A stretch of 64,000 nucleotides of DNA, taken from positions 1 to 64,000 of the forward strand of contig NZ_RQIS01000022.1 in assembly GCF_003837865.1 (NCBI RefSeq), read 5' to 3'. The notes below the pieces were generated by a model. The model was not told the origin of the DNA, searched no databases, and saw only the letters and a list, made by a program, of their open reading frames with translations. Each line of letters starts with the position of its first letter. Within the stretch, counting starts at the first letter, position 1. Source of the DNA: Paraburkholderia dinghuensis (GTDB lineage Bacteria; Pseudomonadota; Gammaproteobacteria; Burkholderiales; Burkholderiaceae). Both the position numbers and the translations under genes were made by a program. This document shows positions 33,857 to 43,669 of this stretch, piece after piece.

Positions 33857-36070
33857 ATGCAGTCTTCCTCCTCGACATCCACGCGCGTGTCCGGCCCGCG
33901 TTTTGCCGCTGCCATCGCCGACTGGGCGCGCACCGACGGTCTCGTCTGGATCTATCTGTTCAAGGCGATCATCGCGGCGCTGCTTGCGCTCGGCATCGCG
34001 ATGAAGCTCGACTTGCCGCAGCCGCGCACCGCGATGACCACCGTCTTCATCGTGATGCAGCCGCAAAGCGGCATGGTGTTCGCGAAGAGCACGTGGCGGA
34101 TCTGCGGCACGCTCGTCGGCCTCGTCGTGATGCTCGGACTGATCGGTCTGTTCGCGCAGCAGCCTGAGCTGTTCATCGTGTCGACTGCGCTGTGGGTCGG
34201 CATCTGCACGGCCGGCGCCGCGCGCAACCGTAACTTCCGCTCTTATGGCTTCGTCCTCGCGGGCTACACCGCCGCGTTGATCGGCATCCCGGCCTCGCAG
34301 CATCCCGACACCGCGTTCATGTCGGCGCTCACGCGCGTCGCGGAAATCTCGCTCGGCATCTTGTGCTCGGGTCTCGTCAGCGCCGTCGTCTTTCCGCAAT
34401 TCTCGGGCAACCTGCTGCGCACGACGGTGCGCAAGCGTTTCTCGTCGTTCGTCGATTACGTGTCGGGCACGCTCGCAGGACGCGTCGAGCGCTCGCAGAT
34501 CGAGGCGACCAACGCACGCTTCGTCGCGGACGTGGTCACTTTCGAGGCAACGCGCAGCGGCGCGATTTTCGAGTCGCCCGAATCACGCGGCAGGGCCGGT
34601 CGATTTGCACGCCTGAACAGCGAGTTCATGACCGCTTCCACGCGCTTTCACGCGCTTCATCAACTGATGAACCGGCTGCGCAGCGAAGGCGCCTCGTCGA
34701 CCGTCGAAGCGCTCGAGCCGTACTTCCACGAGATCGTGCCACTGCTCGCGAGGGGCGGCGAGCCGGTGCTCTCGGCGGCCGATGCCGTGCACGTTTCGCA
34801 GCAGCTGGAAGCATGGCGCGCAACACTCCCCAAGCGCGTACGCGCCACGCGCGCCGCGCTCGTTGCGAACGGCGCCGCGAATCTCCTCGAATTCGACACA
34901 GCGACCGAACTGCTCTATCGGTTCATCCACGAGATGCACGAGTACACGGACACCTATGCATCGCTCGCCGTCGACTCCCACGCGCGCGAAAAGTGGATCG
35001 CGCGCTACGTGCCGAAGACGAACTGGATCGCGGCGGGCGTCGCGGGACTGCGCGCGGCGGTCGTGATGACGCTGCTCGGCGCGTTCTGGATCGCCACAGC
35101 CTGGCCGAGCGGCACGAATCTCGTCCTCAACGCGGCGGCAACGAGCGCACTCGCGGCGTCATCGCCTTACCCGGCGCGCACGGCGAGCCAGATGGCCGTG
35201 GGCACCGTGCTCGCATCGTTCGTCGGCATGATCCTCACGTTCGGCGTGTTTCCGCACATCGACGGCTTTCCGCTGCTGGCTCTCGTGCTCGCGCCCACGC
35301 TCGCGTTCGGCGTATTCCTCACGACGCGCCCGAAGTACGCTGGCATCGGCATGGGCTATTGCATCTTCCTGTGCTTTCTCGCGGGCCCGGACAACGTGAT
35401 GCAGTACAACCCGATGAGCTACATGAACGACGCGCTCGCACTCGTCGCGGGGATCGCGGTTTCGGCAGCGGCCTTCGCCGTGTTTCTTCCGCCCTCCACG
35501 CGGTGGCTGCGAAACCGTCTCTTCGCGGATTTGCGCAGCCAGGTCGTGCATGCCTGCGGCACGCGCCTGAAAGGCCTTCGCAACCACTTCGAGAGCGGCG
35601 CGCGCGACCTGATGTTCCAGATCAACGCGCTCGCGGGCGCCGACCACTCACTCAAGCGCGACACGCTAGGCTGGCTCTTTTCGGTGCTCGAAGTGGGCAA
35701 CGCCGTGATCGACCTGCGCAACGAACTCGCTACGCTGCCGGCGCAACCTTGCTACGCTGCGGGCACGGCATGGCGCGAAGCAATCCGCGCGATGCTCGGT
35801 GCAGTGAGCGCGCTTTTCGCGCGCCCCGGCGAGCGCCGCTATCAGAACGCGCTCGCCGCCACCGACGCGGCCATCGTCGCAGCCCAGGCGTTGCTGCAAA
35901 GCATCGAAGCGCCGCGCGAAGAACGCCATCAGTTGCAGCGCATCCTCAGCCATCTGCATTTCATCCGTACCGCGCTCATCGACCCGCAGTCGCCGCTGTC
36001 GCCACACCAGGCACACCCGGCGCGCACGGCGAGCGAAGGCGCGCCGCAAGGAGCCAACCATGCCGCGTGA
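33857..36070 (+). CDS. FUSC/AaeB-family inner-membrane efflux protein
   Basis: 737-aa inner-membrane protein of the aromatic-acid exporter (AaeB) / fusaric-acid resistance (FUSC) family. Two clusters of about five or six hydrophobic helices (about 25-180 and 390-540) are separated by a soluble helical domain, with a second soluble region at the C-terminus. The start at 33857 gives the expected cytoplasmic leader before IYLFKAIIAALLALGIAMKL; the frame extends 71 codons further into the preceding gene. Its 3' end overlaps the DUF1656 gene by 11 bp. Likely substrates are hydroxylated aromatic acids or fusaric acid. Confidence 0.9.
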   Translation: MQSSSSTSTRVSGPRFAAAIADWARTDGLVWIYLFKAIIAALLALGIAMKLDLPQPRTAMTTVFIVMQPQSGMVFAKSTWRICGTLVGLVVMLGLIGLFAQQPELFIVSTALWVGICTAGAARNRNFRSYGFVLAGYTAALIGIPASQHPDTAFMSALTRVAEISLGILCSGLVSAVVFPQFSGNLLRTTVRKRFSSFVDYVSGTLAGRVERSQIEATNARFVADVVTFEATRSGAIFESPESRGRAGRFARLNSEFMTASTRFHALHQLMNRLRSEGASSTVEALEPYFHEIVPLLARGGEPVLSAADAVHVSQQLEAWRATLPKRVRATRAALVANGAANLLEFDTATELLYRFIHEMHEYTDTYASLAVDSHAREKWIARYVPKTNWIAAGVAGLRAAVVMTLLGAFWIATAWPSGTNLVLNAAATSALAASSPYPARTASQMAVGTVLASFVGMILTFGVFPHIDGFPLLALVLAPTLAFGVFLTTRPKYAGIGMGYCIFLCFLAGPDNVMQYNPMSYMNDALALVAGIAVSAAAFAVFLPPSTRWLRNRLFADLRSQVVHACGTRLKGLRNHFESGARDLMFQINALAGADHSLKRDTLGWLFSVLEVGNAVIDLRNELATLPAQPCYAAGTAWREAIRAMLGAVSALFARPGERRYQNALAATDAAIVAAQALLQSIEAPREERHQLQRILSHLHFIRTALIDPQSPLSPHQAHPARTASEGAPQGANHAA

Positions 36071-36260
36071 CGTCGCGTTTCTTGACGCCTACATTCCGGC
36101 GATCGTCCTGCTGTTCATCCTCGGTTCGGCGATCACCTGGGTGCTCGACTCCGTACTGGCCCGCACGGGCATTTACCGCGTCGTCTGGCACCCCTCCCTA
36201 TTCCGTGTGAGCCTGCTCGTGATTGTGTGCTGCGTGCTGGGCCTCGCCGTCTATCGTTGA
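36060..36260 (+). CDS. DUF1656 small membrane protein (AaeX-like)
   Basis: 66-aa protein with two hydrophobic segments (about 11-30 and 47-64), the AaeX/DUF1656 layout. It overlaps the FUSC gene by 11 bp and precedes the membrane-fusion gene by 23 bp, the same position as aaeX-like genes in aromatic-acid and fusaric-acid export operons. The molecular role of this family is unknown. Confidence 0.88.
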   Translation: MPRDVAFLDAYIPAIVLLFILGSAITWVLDSVLARTGIYRVVWHPSLFRVSLLVIVCCVLGLAVYR

Positions 36261-36283
36261 ACCGCCCAGTAGTCCGAACAAAC

Positions 36284-37147
36284 ATGACACTCCGAAACAT
36301 CATTGGCTTTATCGCGACGGCGATTATCTTCATCGTCGCCATCCTGATCGGGCGCGTGCTGTGGGTCCACTACATGGACGAGCCGTGGACCCGCGACGGT
36401 CGCGTGCGCGCCGAAGTGGTCAACATCGCGCCCGACGTCTCGGGCGCGGTGGTCGAATTGCCCGCGCAGGACAATCAGTTCGTCCACAAGGGCGACCTGC
36501 TGATGCAGATCGACCCATCGCACTACCAGATCGCCGTGGAAGAAGCGCAGGCGGCCGTGGCCGCGCGCAAGGCGGAGCTGACGATGCGCCAGGACGATGC
36601 GAAGCGCCGCGCCGACATGGACAGCCTCGTCGTCTCGAAGGAAAACCGTGAAAACGCATCGCACACCGCGAACGCGGCGCAGGCACAGTACCAACAGGCA
36701 CTCGCCGCGCTCGATGCTGCGAAGCTCAATCTGGAACGCACGCGCGTCGTCTCCCCCGTGGACGGCTACATAACGAACCTCCAGGTGTTCAAGGGCGACT
36801 ACGCAATCGCGGGCCAGGCGAAGCTTGCCGTGGTGGACAGCCACTCGTTCTGGGTCTACGGCTACTTCGAGGAAACCAAGCTGCCGCACGTGAAGCTGGG
36901 CAACAAGGCCGAGATCAAGCTGATGAGCGGCGGCACGCTCGAGGGCCACGTCGAGAGCATCTCGCGCGGCATCTACGACCGCGACAATCCGCAAAGCCGC
37001 GAGCTGCTCGCCGATGTGAACCCGACGTTCAACTGGGTGCGACTCGCGCAACGCGTGCCGGTGCGCATTCACATCGACAAGGTGCCGGACGACATGATCC
37101 TCGCCGCGGGCACGACCTGCACGGTGATCGTGAAACCGGGAACCTGA
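36284..37147 (+). CDS. HlyD-family membrane-fusion (periplasmic adaptor) protein
   Basis: 287-aa adaptor connecting the inner-membrane FUSC protein to the outer-membrane factor. N-terminal signal anchor at about 5-27 (IIGFIATAIIFIVAILIGRVL), then the half-lipoyl motif VNIAPDVSGAVVELPAQDNQFVHKGD split around a short helical hairpin (about 75-150), and a beta-barrel domain. Length (287) and organisation match AaeA. It is the last gene of the operon and is followed by a terminator. Confidence 0.92.
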   Translation: MTLRNIIGFIATAIIFIVAILIGRVLWVHYMDEPWTRDGRVRAEVVNIAPDVSGAVVELPAQDNQFVHKGDLLMQIDPSHYQIAVEEAQAAVAARKAELTMRQDDAKRRADMDSLVVSKENRENASHTANAAQAQYQQALAALDAAKLNLERTRVVSPVDGYITNLQVFKGDYAIAGQAKLAVVDSHSFWVYGYFEETKLPHVKLGNKAEIKLMSGGTLEGHVESISRGIYDRDNPQSRELLADVNPTFNWVRLAQRVPVRIHIDKVPDDMILAAGTTCTVIVKPGT

Positions 37148-37188
37148 ACACGCCGCCCGAAACGCGATTTCCCTTTCATCGATAAGAC

Positions 37189-37216
37189 AAAGAGCGCCCT
37201 CGGGCGCTCTTTTTTT
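37189..37216 (+). terminator. Terminator of the efflux operon
   Basis: AGAGCGCCC (37191-37199) pairs with GGGCGCTCT (37202-37210), followed by a T7 run, 41 bp after the HlyD-family stop. Confidence 0.9.
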
Positions 37217-37322
37217 AATTCAGCAAAACTTGTTCCGACAGAACAAATCCAGGTTATGCCAAGAGGTTTCAAATAATCTTCAAGTCCCGCTAAATTTGAT
37301 TTGAATCAAGCCCGAATTCGGA

Positions 37323-37937
37323 GTGACCCAAGATTATTCTCATTCCCGAATCCGATGCCGATCCTCCAGCGTGAACCTGAACCCTATCCACGAAGCCCAA
37401 CGCACCGCCTCGCCCACGCGCGAGCGCATCGTCGTCCTTGGCATCGGCAACACTCAGTGGGGCGATGCGGGCTTCGGCGTACGCGCAGTCGAGCGCCTCA
37501 AGGCGGACTGGCAATGCGCGGCGAACGTGGAAGCAGTCGTTGGCGGCACGCAGGGGCGTGCATTGCTGCCGCTCGTCGAATCCGCCGGCAGGCTGATCGT
37601 GTTTAACATCGCGGATTTCGGCGTCGCACCGGGCACGCTGCGTCTATGCGTCAATGACACCGCCCTCGACCACTTGCACACGCGCGGCGTAGGCGTGCAT
37701 CAGATGGATTTCGCCGATGCGCTCGCCTGCGCCCGACTCAAGGGCCGCGCACCGCGCCATCTCGTGCTGATCGGCGTACAGCCGCTCGAACTCGACGCCT
37801 ATGGCGCCGACCTCGACCCCGTCGTGCGTGCGAAACTGGACCCCGCCGTCGAAGCGGCCTGCCGCCAGCTGCGACGCTGGCGAGCAGCCCCGCGCCGGCG
37901 TGAAGCGCCGATGCGGGGCATGCGTACGGCCGCCTAG
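37323..37937 (+). CDS. Orphan hydrogenase-maturation-protease (HyaD/HoxM-like) homologue with altered metal ligands
   Basis: Up to 204 aa from GTG 37323; a GTG at 37371 is an alternative and gives 188 aa. From memory it aligns along most of its length with HoxM/HybD endopeptidases, which clip the large subunit of [NiFe] hydrogenases: VVLGIGNTQWGDAGFGVRAVE, GGTQGRALLP, GTLRLCV, VHQMDFADAL, VLIGVQPLELDAYGADL. In the active family the first motif reads DEG and the second has an Asp after the IIF/IVF strand; here these read DAG and N (VFNIADFG), so two of the three usual Ni ligands (E16 and D62 of HybD) are lost. The His (HQ) is kept. No hydrogenase genes are nearby. Confidence 0.85.
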   Translation: MTQDYSHSRIRCRSSSVNLNPIHEAQRTASPTRERIVVLGIGNTQWGDAGFGVRAVERLKADWQCAANVEAVVGGTQGRALLPLVESAGRLIVFNIADFGVAPGTLRLCVNDTALDHLHTRGVGVHQMDFADALACARLKGRAPRHLVLIGVQPLELDAYGADLDPVVRAKLDPAVEAACRQLRRWRAAPRRREAPMRGMRTAA

Positions 37938-38147
37938 CTGCCCATTGCGGCCTCATACGTCGATACTGGCATCGAATAGATCGACGTCAAACAAATACGG
38001 GGCGCATCATGGAGAACCCGCGTTGTCCGTCTACGTTGCACTGCACTATCCTCAAAAATTCATGACGGCGATCCGGCCGCACGCTTTTTACATGGGACGG
38101 CACGAGGCGCCAAAGCGCCAGGTGTGGGCAACAGGAGGAGTGTTTTC

Positions 38148-40049
38148 ATGCGCAGCTACCGCGACTTTCACCGCGAATCGATTGACGCCCCAGAAGACTT
38201 CTGGCGGCGAGAAGCGTCGCGCATCCATTGGGAAACGCCGTTCGACACCGTGCTCGACGGGTCGAATCCGCCATTCGCGCGCTGGTTCTGCGGCGGTCGC
38301 ACGAACCTGTGCTTCAACGCGGTCGACCGGCATCTAGCCTCGCGCGCGCAGCAGAACGCGCTCGTCTACGTCTCGACCGAGACCGGCATCGAGCGCCGGT
38401 ACACCTACGCCGAACTCCACGCCGAAGTGAACCGCATGGCCGCCGTGATGCGCTCGCTCGGCGTGACGCGCGGCGAGCGTGTGCTGATCTATCTGCCGAT
38501 GATCCCCGAAGCCGTGTTCGCCATGCTCGCGTGCGCACGGCTCGGCGCAATCCATTCGGTGGTGTTCGGCGGCTTCGCGGCGCCGTCGCTTGCCGCGCGC
38601 ATCGACGACGCAAAGCCCGTGCTGATCGTCAGCGCCGACGCCGGCGCGCGCGGCGGCAGGGTCATCGACTACACGCCGCTCGTCGACGAGGCCATGTCGC
38701 GCGCACAGCACGCCCCGCAGCACGTGCTGCTGATCGACCGGCAGCTCGCGCCCAATCGCCTGCAAGCGAGCTATTTCGTCAATTACGAGCCGCTGCGCGA
38801 GCAGTACTACGACGCGCAGATCCCGTGCGAATGGCTCGAATCGAACGAACCGTCGTACATCCTCTACACGTCGGGCACGACCGGCAAGCCCAAGGGCGTG
38901 CAGCGCGACGTCGGCGGCTATGCGGTCGCGCTCGCGGCATCGATGGAATACATCTTCGAAGGCCGCCCAGGCGACACGATGTTCACCGCGTCGGATATCG
39001 GCTGGGTGGTCGGGCACAGCTACATCATCTATGCGCCGCTTCTCGCGGGCATGACGACCGTCATGTACGAAGGCACGCCGATCCGCCCCGACGGCGGCAT
39101 CTGGTGGCGTCTCGTCGAGCAGTACCGCATCAACCTCATGTTCACCGCGCCCACGGCGATCCGCGTGCTCAAGAAACAGGACCCGGCCCTCTTGCGCGCC
39201 GCCGATCTGTCGAGCCTGCGCACGCTGTTCCTTGCTGGCGAGCCGCTCGACGAACCGACTGCCACGTGGATCTCGGACGCGCTCGGCAAGCCTGTTGTCG
39301 ATAACTACTGGCAGACCGAAACCGGCTGGCCGATGCTCGCGATTCAACGCGGTGTCGAGGCGCTGCCGCAAAAGCTCGGCTCGCCGGGCGTGCCTGTCTA
39401 CGGCTACGGCCTCACGCTGCGCGACGAGAACACAGGCGAGCCGTGCGCGACGGGCGAAAAAGGCGTGATCACGCTCGATTACCCGTTGCCGCCGGGCTGC
39501 ATGCAGACCGTCTGGGGCGACGACGCGCGCTTCGTGAAGACCTACTGGGAAAGCGTGCCGGGCCATCAGGTCTACTCGACGTTCGACTGGGGCGTGCAGG
39601 ACACCGAGGGCTACGTGACGATCCTCGGCCGCACCGACGACGTCATCAACGTCGCCGGTCACCGCCTCGGCACGCGCGAGATCGAGGAAGCGATTTCATC
39701 GCATGCGGCGGTCGCGGAAGTGGCCGTGGTGGGCGTGGAGGATGCACTGAAAGGCCAGGCGGCGCTGGCGTTCGTCGTGCTGCGCGATGCGAATGCCGCC
39801 GCCGATCCGGCTGCGGCCAAAACGCTCGAAGCGGCGATCGCGGCGACCGTCGATCGCAATCTCGGCGCGATCGGGCGGCCTGCACGCGTGCATTTCGTCG
39901 CGATGCTGCCGAAGACCCGCTCGGGCAAGCTGCTGCGCCGTGCGATCGCGGCACTCGCCGAAGGCCACGATCCGGGCGATCTGCCGACGATCGAAGATGC
40001 TTCGGCGCTGGAGCAAATCCGCGAAGCCGTCGGAAATCGCGCGGCCTGA
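38148..40049 (+). CDS. prpE: Propionate--CoA ligase
   Basis: 633-aa AMP-forming acyl-CoA synthetase. ATP-loop YTSGTTGKPKGVQRD near 245-259, WQTETGWP near 390 and the catalytic Lys in KTRSGKLLRR near 595-604 are the adenylating-enzyme motifs; overall similarity is to PrpE/AcsA. It has a strong ACAGGAGGAG site eight bases before ATG 38148. The enzyme activates propionate for the methylcitrate cycle, but no prpBCD genes are adjacent, so a broader short-chain acyl-CoA role is possible. Confidence 0.93.
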   Translation: MRSYRDFHRESIDAPEDFWRREASRIHWETPFDTVLDGSNPPFARWFCGGRTNLCFNAVDRHLASRAQQNALVYVSTETGIERRYTYAELHAEVNRMAAVMRSLGVTRGERVLIYLPMIPEAVFAMLACARLGAIHSVVFGGFAAPSLAARIDDAKPVLIVSADAGARGGRVIDYTPLVDEAMSRAQHAPQHVLLIDRQLAPNRLQASYFVNYEPLREQYYDAQIPCEWLESNEPSYILYTSGTTGKPKGVQRDVGGYAVALAASMEYIFEGRPGDTMFTASDIGWVVGHSYIIYAPLLAGMTTVMYEGTPIRPDGGIWWRLVEQYRINLMFTAPTAIRVLKKQDPALLRAADLSSLRTLFLAGEPLDEPTATWISDALGKPVVDNYWQTETGWPMLAIQRGVEALPQKLGSPGVPVYGYGLTLRDENTGEPCATGEKGVITLDYPLPPGCMQTVWGDDARFVKTYWESVPGHQVYSTFDWGVQDTEGYVTILGRTDDVINVAGHRLGTREIEEAISSHAAVAEVAVVGVEDALKGQAALAFVVLRDANAAADPAAAKTLEAAIAATVDRNLGAIGRPARVHFVAMLPKTRSGKLLRRAIAALAEGHDPGDLPTIEDASALEQIREAVGNRAA

Positions 40050-40138
40050 TCCGCGCTTCGCTGCTGGCTGAGCGTCACACGTTCGCGACGCTCAGCCGAC
40101 GCTTCGCCCGTCACGGCTTCACGAGCAGCGCTTCCGTA

Positions 40139-40927
40139 TCAGCGCGACTGGGCAGCGTACGCAGCAAGGAAACGCTTGAGAATGCCCGTGGAATAGGTCC
40201 CGGCGATATCGGTGAGGAACGTGGTGAACGACGTGCTCGCGTGTTCATCCGCCGTGTCGGAAATCGTGCGCACCACGGCGCACGGCACGCCGTACTCGTG
40301 ACAGACCTGCGCGATCGCCGCGCCTTCCATTTCGACCGCGAGCGCTTCGGGGTGCGCCTCGCGCAACCCGCCCACCGCCTGCGCACTGGCGACGAACTGA
40401 TCGCCGCTGATCACGAGCCCGCGATGAACGCGCGGCATCGCCGTGTGAAAGTGCGCCGCGAGCGCTGTCCCCTCTTCCGTGACGAAGCGCTCGCACGCGT
40501 CAGCGAGCGTTGCTGCGAGCGCGCGGTCGGCGTCGAAGCGCGCACGCCCGAGCAGCGGAATTTCGAAGCGCGGAAAGAGCGGTTCGGCGTTCATGTCGTG
40601 CTGCAAGAGCGTCTCGCCGACCACGATGTCGCCGATATGCACCGAAGACCCGACACCGCCCGCCACGCCCGTGAACACGATGCCCTCGACATCGAATGCA
40701 TGGATCAGCGCGCTCGCCGTGGCCGCGGCTGCGACCTTGCCGACGCGCGCCAGCGTCACGACGCACGGCACGCCGTGCACGGTGCCGACGTGATAATCGC
40801 GCTGCCCGAGCGTACGCGTCACGACGCCCGATTCCGCCTGCATCGCCGAGATGAGATCGCCGAGTTCCTGGGGCAGTGCGGCGAGCACACCGAGCGGACG
40901 CGCCTGGGCGCGGGACGTTGTATTCAT
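40139..40927 (-). CDS. mtnN: 5'-methylthioadenosine/S-adenosylhomocysteine nucleosidase
   Basis: 262-aa nucleosidase that cleaves MTA and SAH, recycling methionine and making the ribosyl precursor of autoinducer-2 where LuxS is present. Catalytic residues match the family: Glu in ALPQEL (E21), EMEGAA near residue 203 (substrate ribose) and Asp in RTISDTAD near 223-230. It is about 30 aa longer than E. coli MtnN. It lies 53 bp downstream of uvrD on the same strand, and prpE converges from the other side. Confidence 0.92.
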   Translation of the reverse strand: MNTTSRAQARPLGVLAALPQELGDLISAMQAESGVVTRTLGQRDYHVGTVHGVPCVVTLARVGKVAAAATASALIHAFDVEGIVFTGVAGGVGSSVHIGDIVVGETLLQHDMNAEPLFPRFEIPLLGRARFDADRALAATLADACERFVTEEGTALAAHFHTAMPRVHRGLVISGDQFVASAQAVGGLREAHPEALAVEMEGAAIAQVCHEYGVPCAVVRTISDTADEHASTSFTTFLTDIAGTYSTGILKRFLAAYAAQSR

Positions 40928-40980
40928 CGCTGTATTTTTCCGTGAGGTTCAGTCAGGCCAGAGCGCCAGGTCATGCCCGG

Positions 40981-43347
40981 TCATTCCACCGGCTGCAGCT
41001 TCGCCACCGCGAGCGCGAGCCATTTCTCGCCGTGGCGCTTGAAGCGGACCTGCGCCTTCGCGTCGGTGCCACTGCCTTCGAGTGCCGTGATCGTACCTTC
41101 GCCGAATTTCGTGTGGAAGACCTGCTGGCCGACGCGAAAGCCCGTTTCGGCCGCGCGCTGCTCGTTGGCGAACGACGGCAACGGCGTGTTGTCCGCGACG
41201 TAGGCGTCGCGCTCGCGACCACCGCCATTGCCCCCACCCTGACGCGCGAACCAGTCGCGGCCCCAGCCCGCATTGTCGGAGCGGCCGCCCCAGCGCGCAC
41301 CCGCCTCGACCTTCGGCGTGAGCCACTTGAGCGTCTCCTGCGGCAGTTCGTCGAAGAAGCGCGAGCGCACGTTGTAGCGCGTCTGGCCGTGCAGCATGCG
41401 ACTCTGCGCGAACGACAGATAGAGCCGCTCCTTCGCGCGCGTGATCGCGACATACATCAGGCGACGCTCCTCTTCGAGGCCGTCTGCTTCCATCGCGCTG
41501 TTCTCATGCGGGAAAAGCCCCTCTTCGAGCCCGGTAATGAACACGGCGGTGAACTCAAGACCCTTCGCCGCGTGGACGGTCATCAGTTGCACGGCATCCT
41601 GGCCCGCCTGCGCCTGGTTGTCGCCCGCTTCGAGCGACGCGTGCGAGAGAAAGCCGGCAAGCGGCGTCATGACGTCGGGATTCTGCGCGGGATCCGTAAT
41701 GGTCGGCGCGTCGAGCACTTCGATCTCACCGTCCTGCGACACGATCTCCAGCGCCGACGATGCACCCGGACGCAGCGGAATCGAGCGCGCGGGTGTGTCG
41801 AGCCCGTAGCCCTCTTCGCTCACAAATGCGGTGGCCGCATTGACGAGTTCCTGCAGGTTCTCCAGCCGGTCCTGGCCTTCTCGCTCGCCCTGATAGAAAT
41901 CGGCGAGGCTGCTCATGCGCACCGTGTACTCGACCGTCTCCGGCAGGCTCATCTGCGCCGTTTCCGCGCGCATCTTCGCGATGAGATTCGCGAACGACGC
42001 GAGGCTCGATCCGGCCTTACCGGTGACATAAGGAATCGCCGAGGCCATCGAGCAGTTGTAGAGTCGCGCCGCGTCCGCGAGCTGTTCGATCGAGCGCGCG
42101 CCGATGCCGCGCGTCGGGAAGTTCACGACGCGCGCGAAGGCGGTGTCGTCGTTCGGATTGTCGATGAGGCGCAGATATGCGAGCGCGTGCTTGACTTCCT
42201 GACGCTCGAAAAACCGCAGGCCGCCGTACACCTTGTACGGAATCCCCGCGTTCACGAGCGTGTGCTCGATCGTGCGCGACTGAGCGTTGCTGCGATAAAG
42301 CACCGCGACCTCGTTGCGCGCGAGGCCCTGGTTGATCAGCGCACGGATCTCCTCGACGATCCAGCCCGCTTCCTGCGAATCGGTCGCCGCCTCGTAGACG
42401 CGCACCGGCTCGCCGTGGCCCGCGTCGGTGCGCAGGTTCTTGCCGAGACGGCGCGAGTTATGCGCGATCAGATGGTTCGCCGCGTCGAGAATATGGCCGT
42501 GCGAGCGGTAGTTCTGCTCCAGCTTGATCATGTGCTTCACGCGGAACTCGTTCTCGAAGTCGCGCATGTTGCCGACGTTCGCGCCGCGGAACGCGTAGAT
42601 CGACTGGTCGTCGTCGCCCACGGCGAAGATCGCGTTGTTCGAGCCCGCCAGCAGCTTCAGCCACGCGTACTGGAGCTTGTTGGTGTCCTGAAACTCATCG
42701 ACGAGGATGTCGCGAAAGCGCGCCTGATAGTGTGCGCGCAGCGGCGGATTGTGCGCGAGCAGTTCGTAACAGCGCAGCAGCAACTCCGCGAAATCGACGA
42801 CACCCTCGCGCTGGCACTGCTGGTCGTAGGCTTCGTAGAGTTCGACGAACTTGCGGTTGAAGTTGTCCGTGACGTCGACGTCTTTCGGCCGCAAGCCCTG
42901 CTCTTTCGCGTTGTTGATGAAGTACTGGAGGTTCTTCGGCGGGTACTTCTCGTCGTCGACGTTCAGGCCCTTCATCAGGCGCTTGATGGCGGAAAGCTGA
43001 TCGGCCGTGTCGAGGATCTGGAAGGTCTGCGGCAGGCCCGCGTCGCGGAAATGCGCACGCAGCATGCGGTTGCACAGGCCGTGGAACGTGCCGATCCACA
43101 TGCCGCGAGTGTCGATGGGCAGAAGCGCCTGCAGGCGCCCCATCATTTCGCGCGCGGCCTTGTTCGTGAAGGTCACGGCGAGAATCGTGGCGGGCGACGC
43201 GAGCCCCTGCTGGATCAGCCAGGCGATGCGCGTGATCAGGACGCGCGTCTTGCCGCTGCCGGCCCCGGCGAGGATCAGCGCCGGTTCGTTCGGCAACGTG
43301 ACGGCGGCGTGTTGTTCGGGGTTCAGGTTTGCAAGCAGGTCGGGCAT
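40981..43347 (-). CDS. uvrD: ATP-dependent DNA helicase UvrD (helicase II)
   Basis: 788-aa SF1 3'-5' helicase in nucleotide-excision and mismatch repair. Walker A GAGSGKT (28-34), motif II VDEFQDTN near 217-224, GDDDQSIYAFRGAN near 242-255, QNYRS, and motif V/VI VHAAKGLEF and YVAITRAKERL. The C-terminal ~60 residues carry a Tudor-like domain (FHTKFGEGTI...), used to bind RNA polymerase in relatives. The frame continues 72 codons upstream, but the start at 43347 gives the conserved N-terminus MPDLLANLNPEQ. Confidence 0.96.
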   Translation of the reverse strand: MPDLLANLNPEQHAAVTLPNEPALILAGAGSGKTRVLITRIAWLIQQGLASPATILAVTFTNKAAREMMGRLQALLPIDTRGMWIGTFHGLCNRMLRAHFRDAGLPQTFQILDTADQLSAIKRLMKGLNVDDEKYPPKNLQYFINNAKEQGLRPKDVDVTDNFNRKFVELYEAYDQQCQREGVVDFAELLLRCYELLAHNPPLRAHYQARFRDILVDEFQDTNKLQYAWLKLLAGSNNAIFAVGDDDQSIYAFRGANVGNMRDFENEFRVKHMIKLEQNYRSHGHILDAANHLIAHNSRRLGKNLRTDAGHGEPVRVYEAATDSQEAGWIVEEIRALINQGLARNEVAVLYRSNAQSRTIEHTLVNAGIPYKVYGGLRFFERQEVKHALAYLRLIDNPNDDTAFARVVNFPTRGIGARSIEQLADAARLYNCSMASAIPYVTGKAGSSLASFANLIAKMRAETAQMSLPETVEYTVRMSSLADFYQGEREGQDRLENLQELVNAATAFVSEEGYGLDTPARSIPLRPGASSALEIVSQDGEIEVLDAPTITDPAQNPDVMTPLAGFLSHASLEAGDNQAQAGQDAVQLMTVHAAKGLEFTAVFITGLEEGLFPHENSAMEADGLEEERRLMYVAITRAKERLYLSFAQSRMLHGQTRYNVRSRFFDELPQETLKWLTPKVEAGARWGGRSDNAGWGRDWFARQGGGNGGGRERDAYVADNTPLPSFANEQRAAETGFRVGQQVFHTKFGEGTITALEGSGTDAKAQVRFKRHGEKWLALAVAKLQPVE

Positions 43348-43416
43348 GGGGTGCGCGGGCAGTAAGGATGCGCGCGCGGGTGAATGGAAGCGCGCGCCGA
43401 TGAAAGGCCGACCGCC

Positions 43417-43422
43417 ATTATA
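43417..43422 (-). promoter_or_regulatory. Possible -10 box for uvrD
   Basis: TATAAT on the minus strand, 70 bp upstream of the uvrD start, with a poor -35 region. It lies in the 322-bp divergent gap 43348-43669, which contains no recognisable gene; no LexA-type box was found there by eye. Confidence 0.35.
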
Positions 43423-43624
43423 AGTCCCGCCTGTCCTGGCTATGGAGCCCACCCCGACCGCGACGCCCGCGGCTGGCACACCGTCGGCACGTCTCGAATG
43501 CACGCTTCGGACGCATCGCCGCACAGTGGGTGCGACCGCCGTTGTCCGCCTCATCGGCTTCATCCGCCACAGCGCGGGCGCTTCACGCGCCGCCCGGCAC
43601 CATCGGGGCGGGCGGCATTCCCCT

Positions 43625-43630
43625 TATAAT
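43625..43630 (+). promoter_or_regulatory. Probable -10 box for valS
   Basis: TATAAT with its last base 39 bp upstream of the valS start codon. The sequence 17 bp upstream (ATCGGG) is a weak -35 box. Confidence 0.4.
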
Positions 43631-43669
43631 CGAAGGTTTCCGCATCCATTTAATCGGCAGATTCCACCC

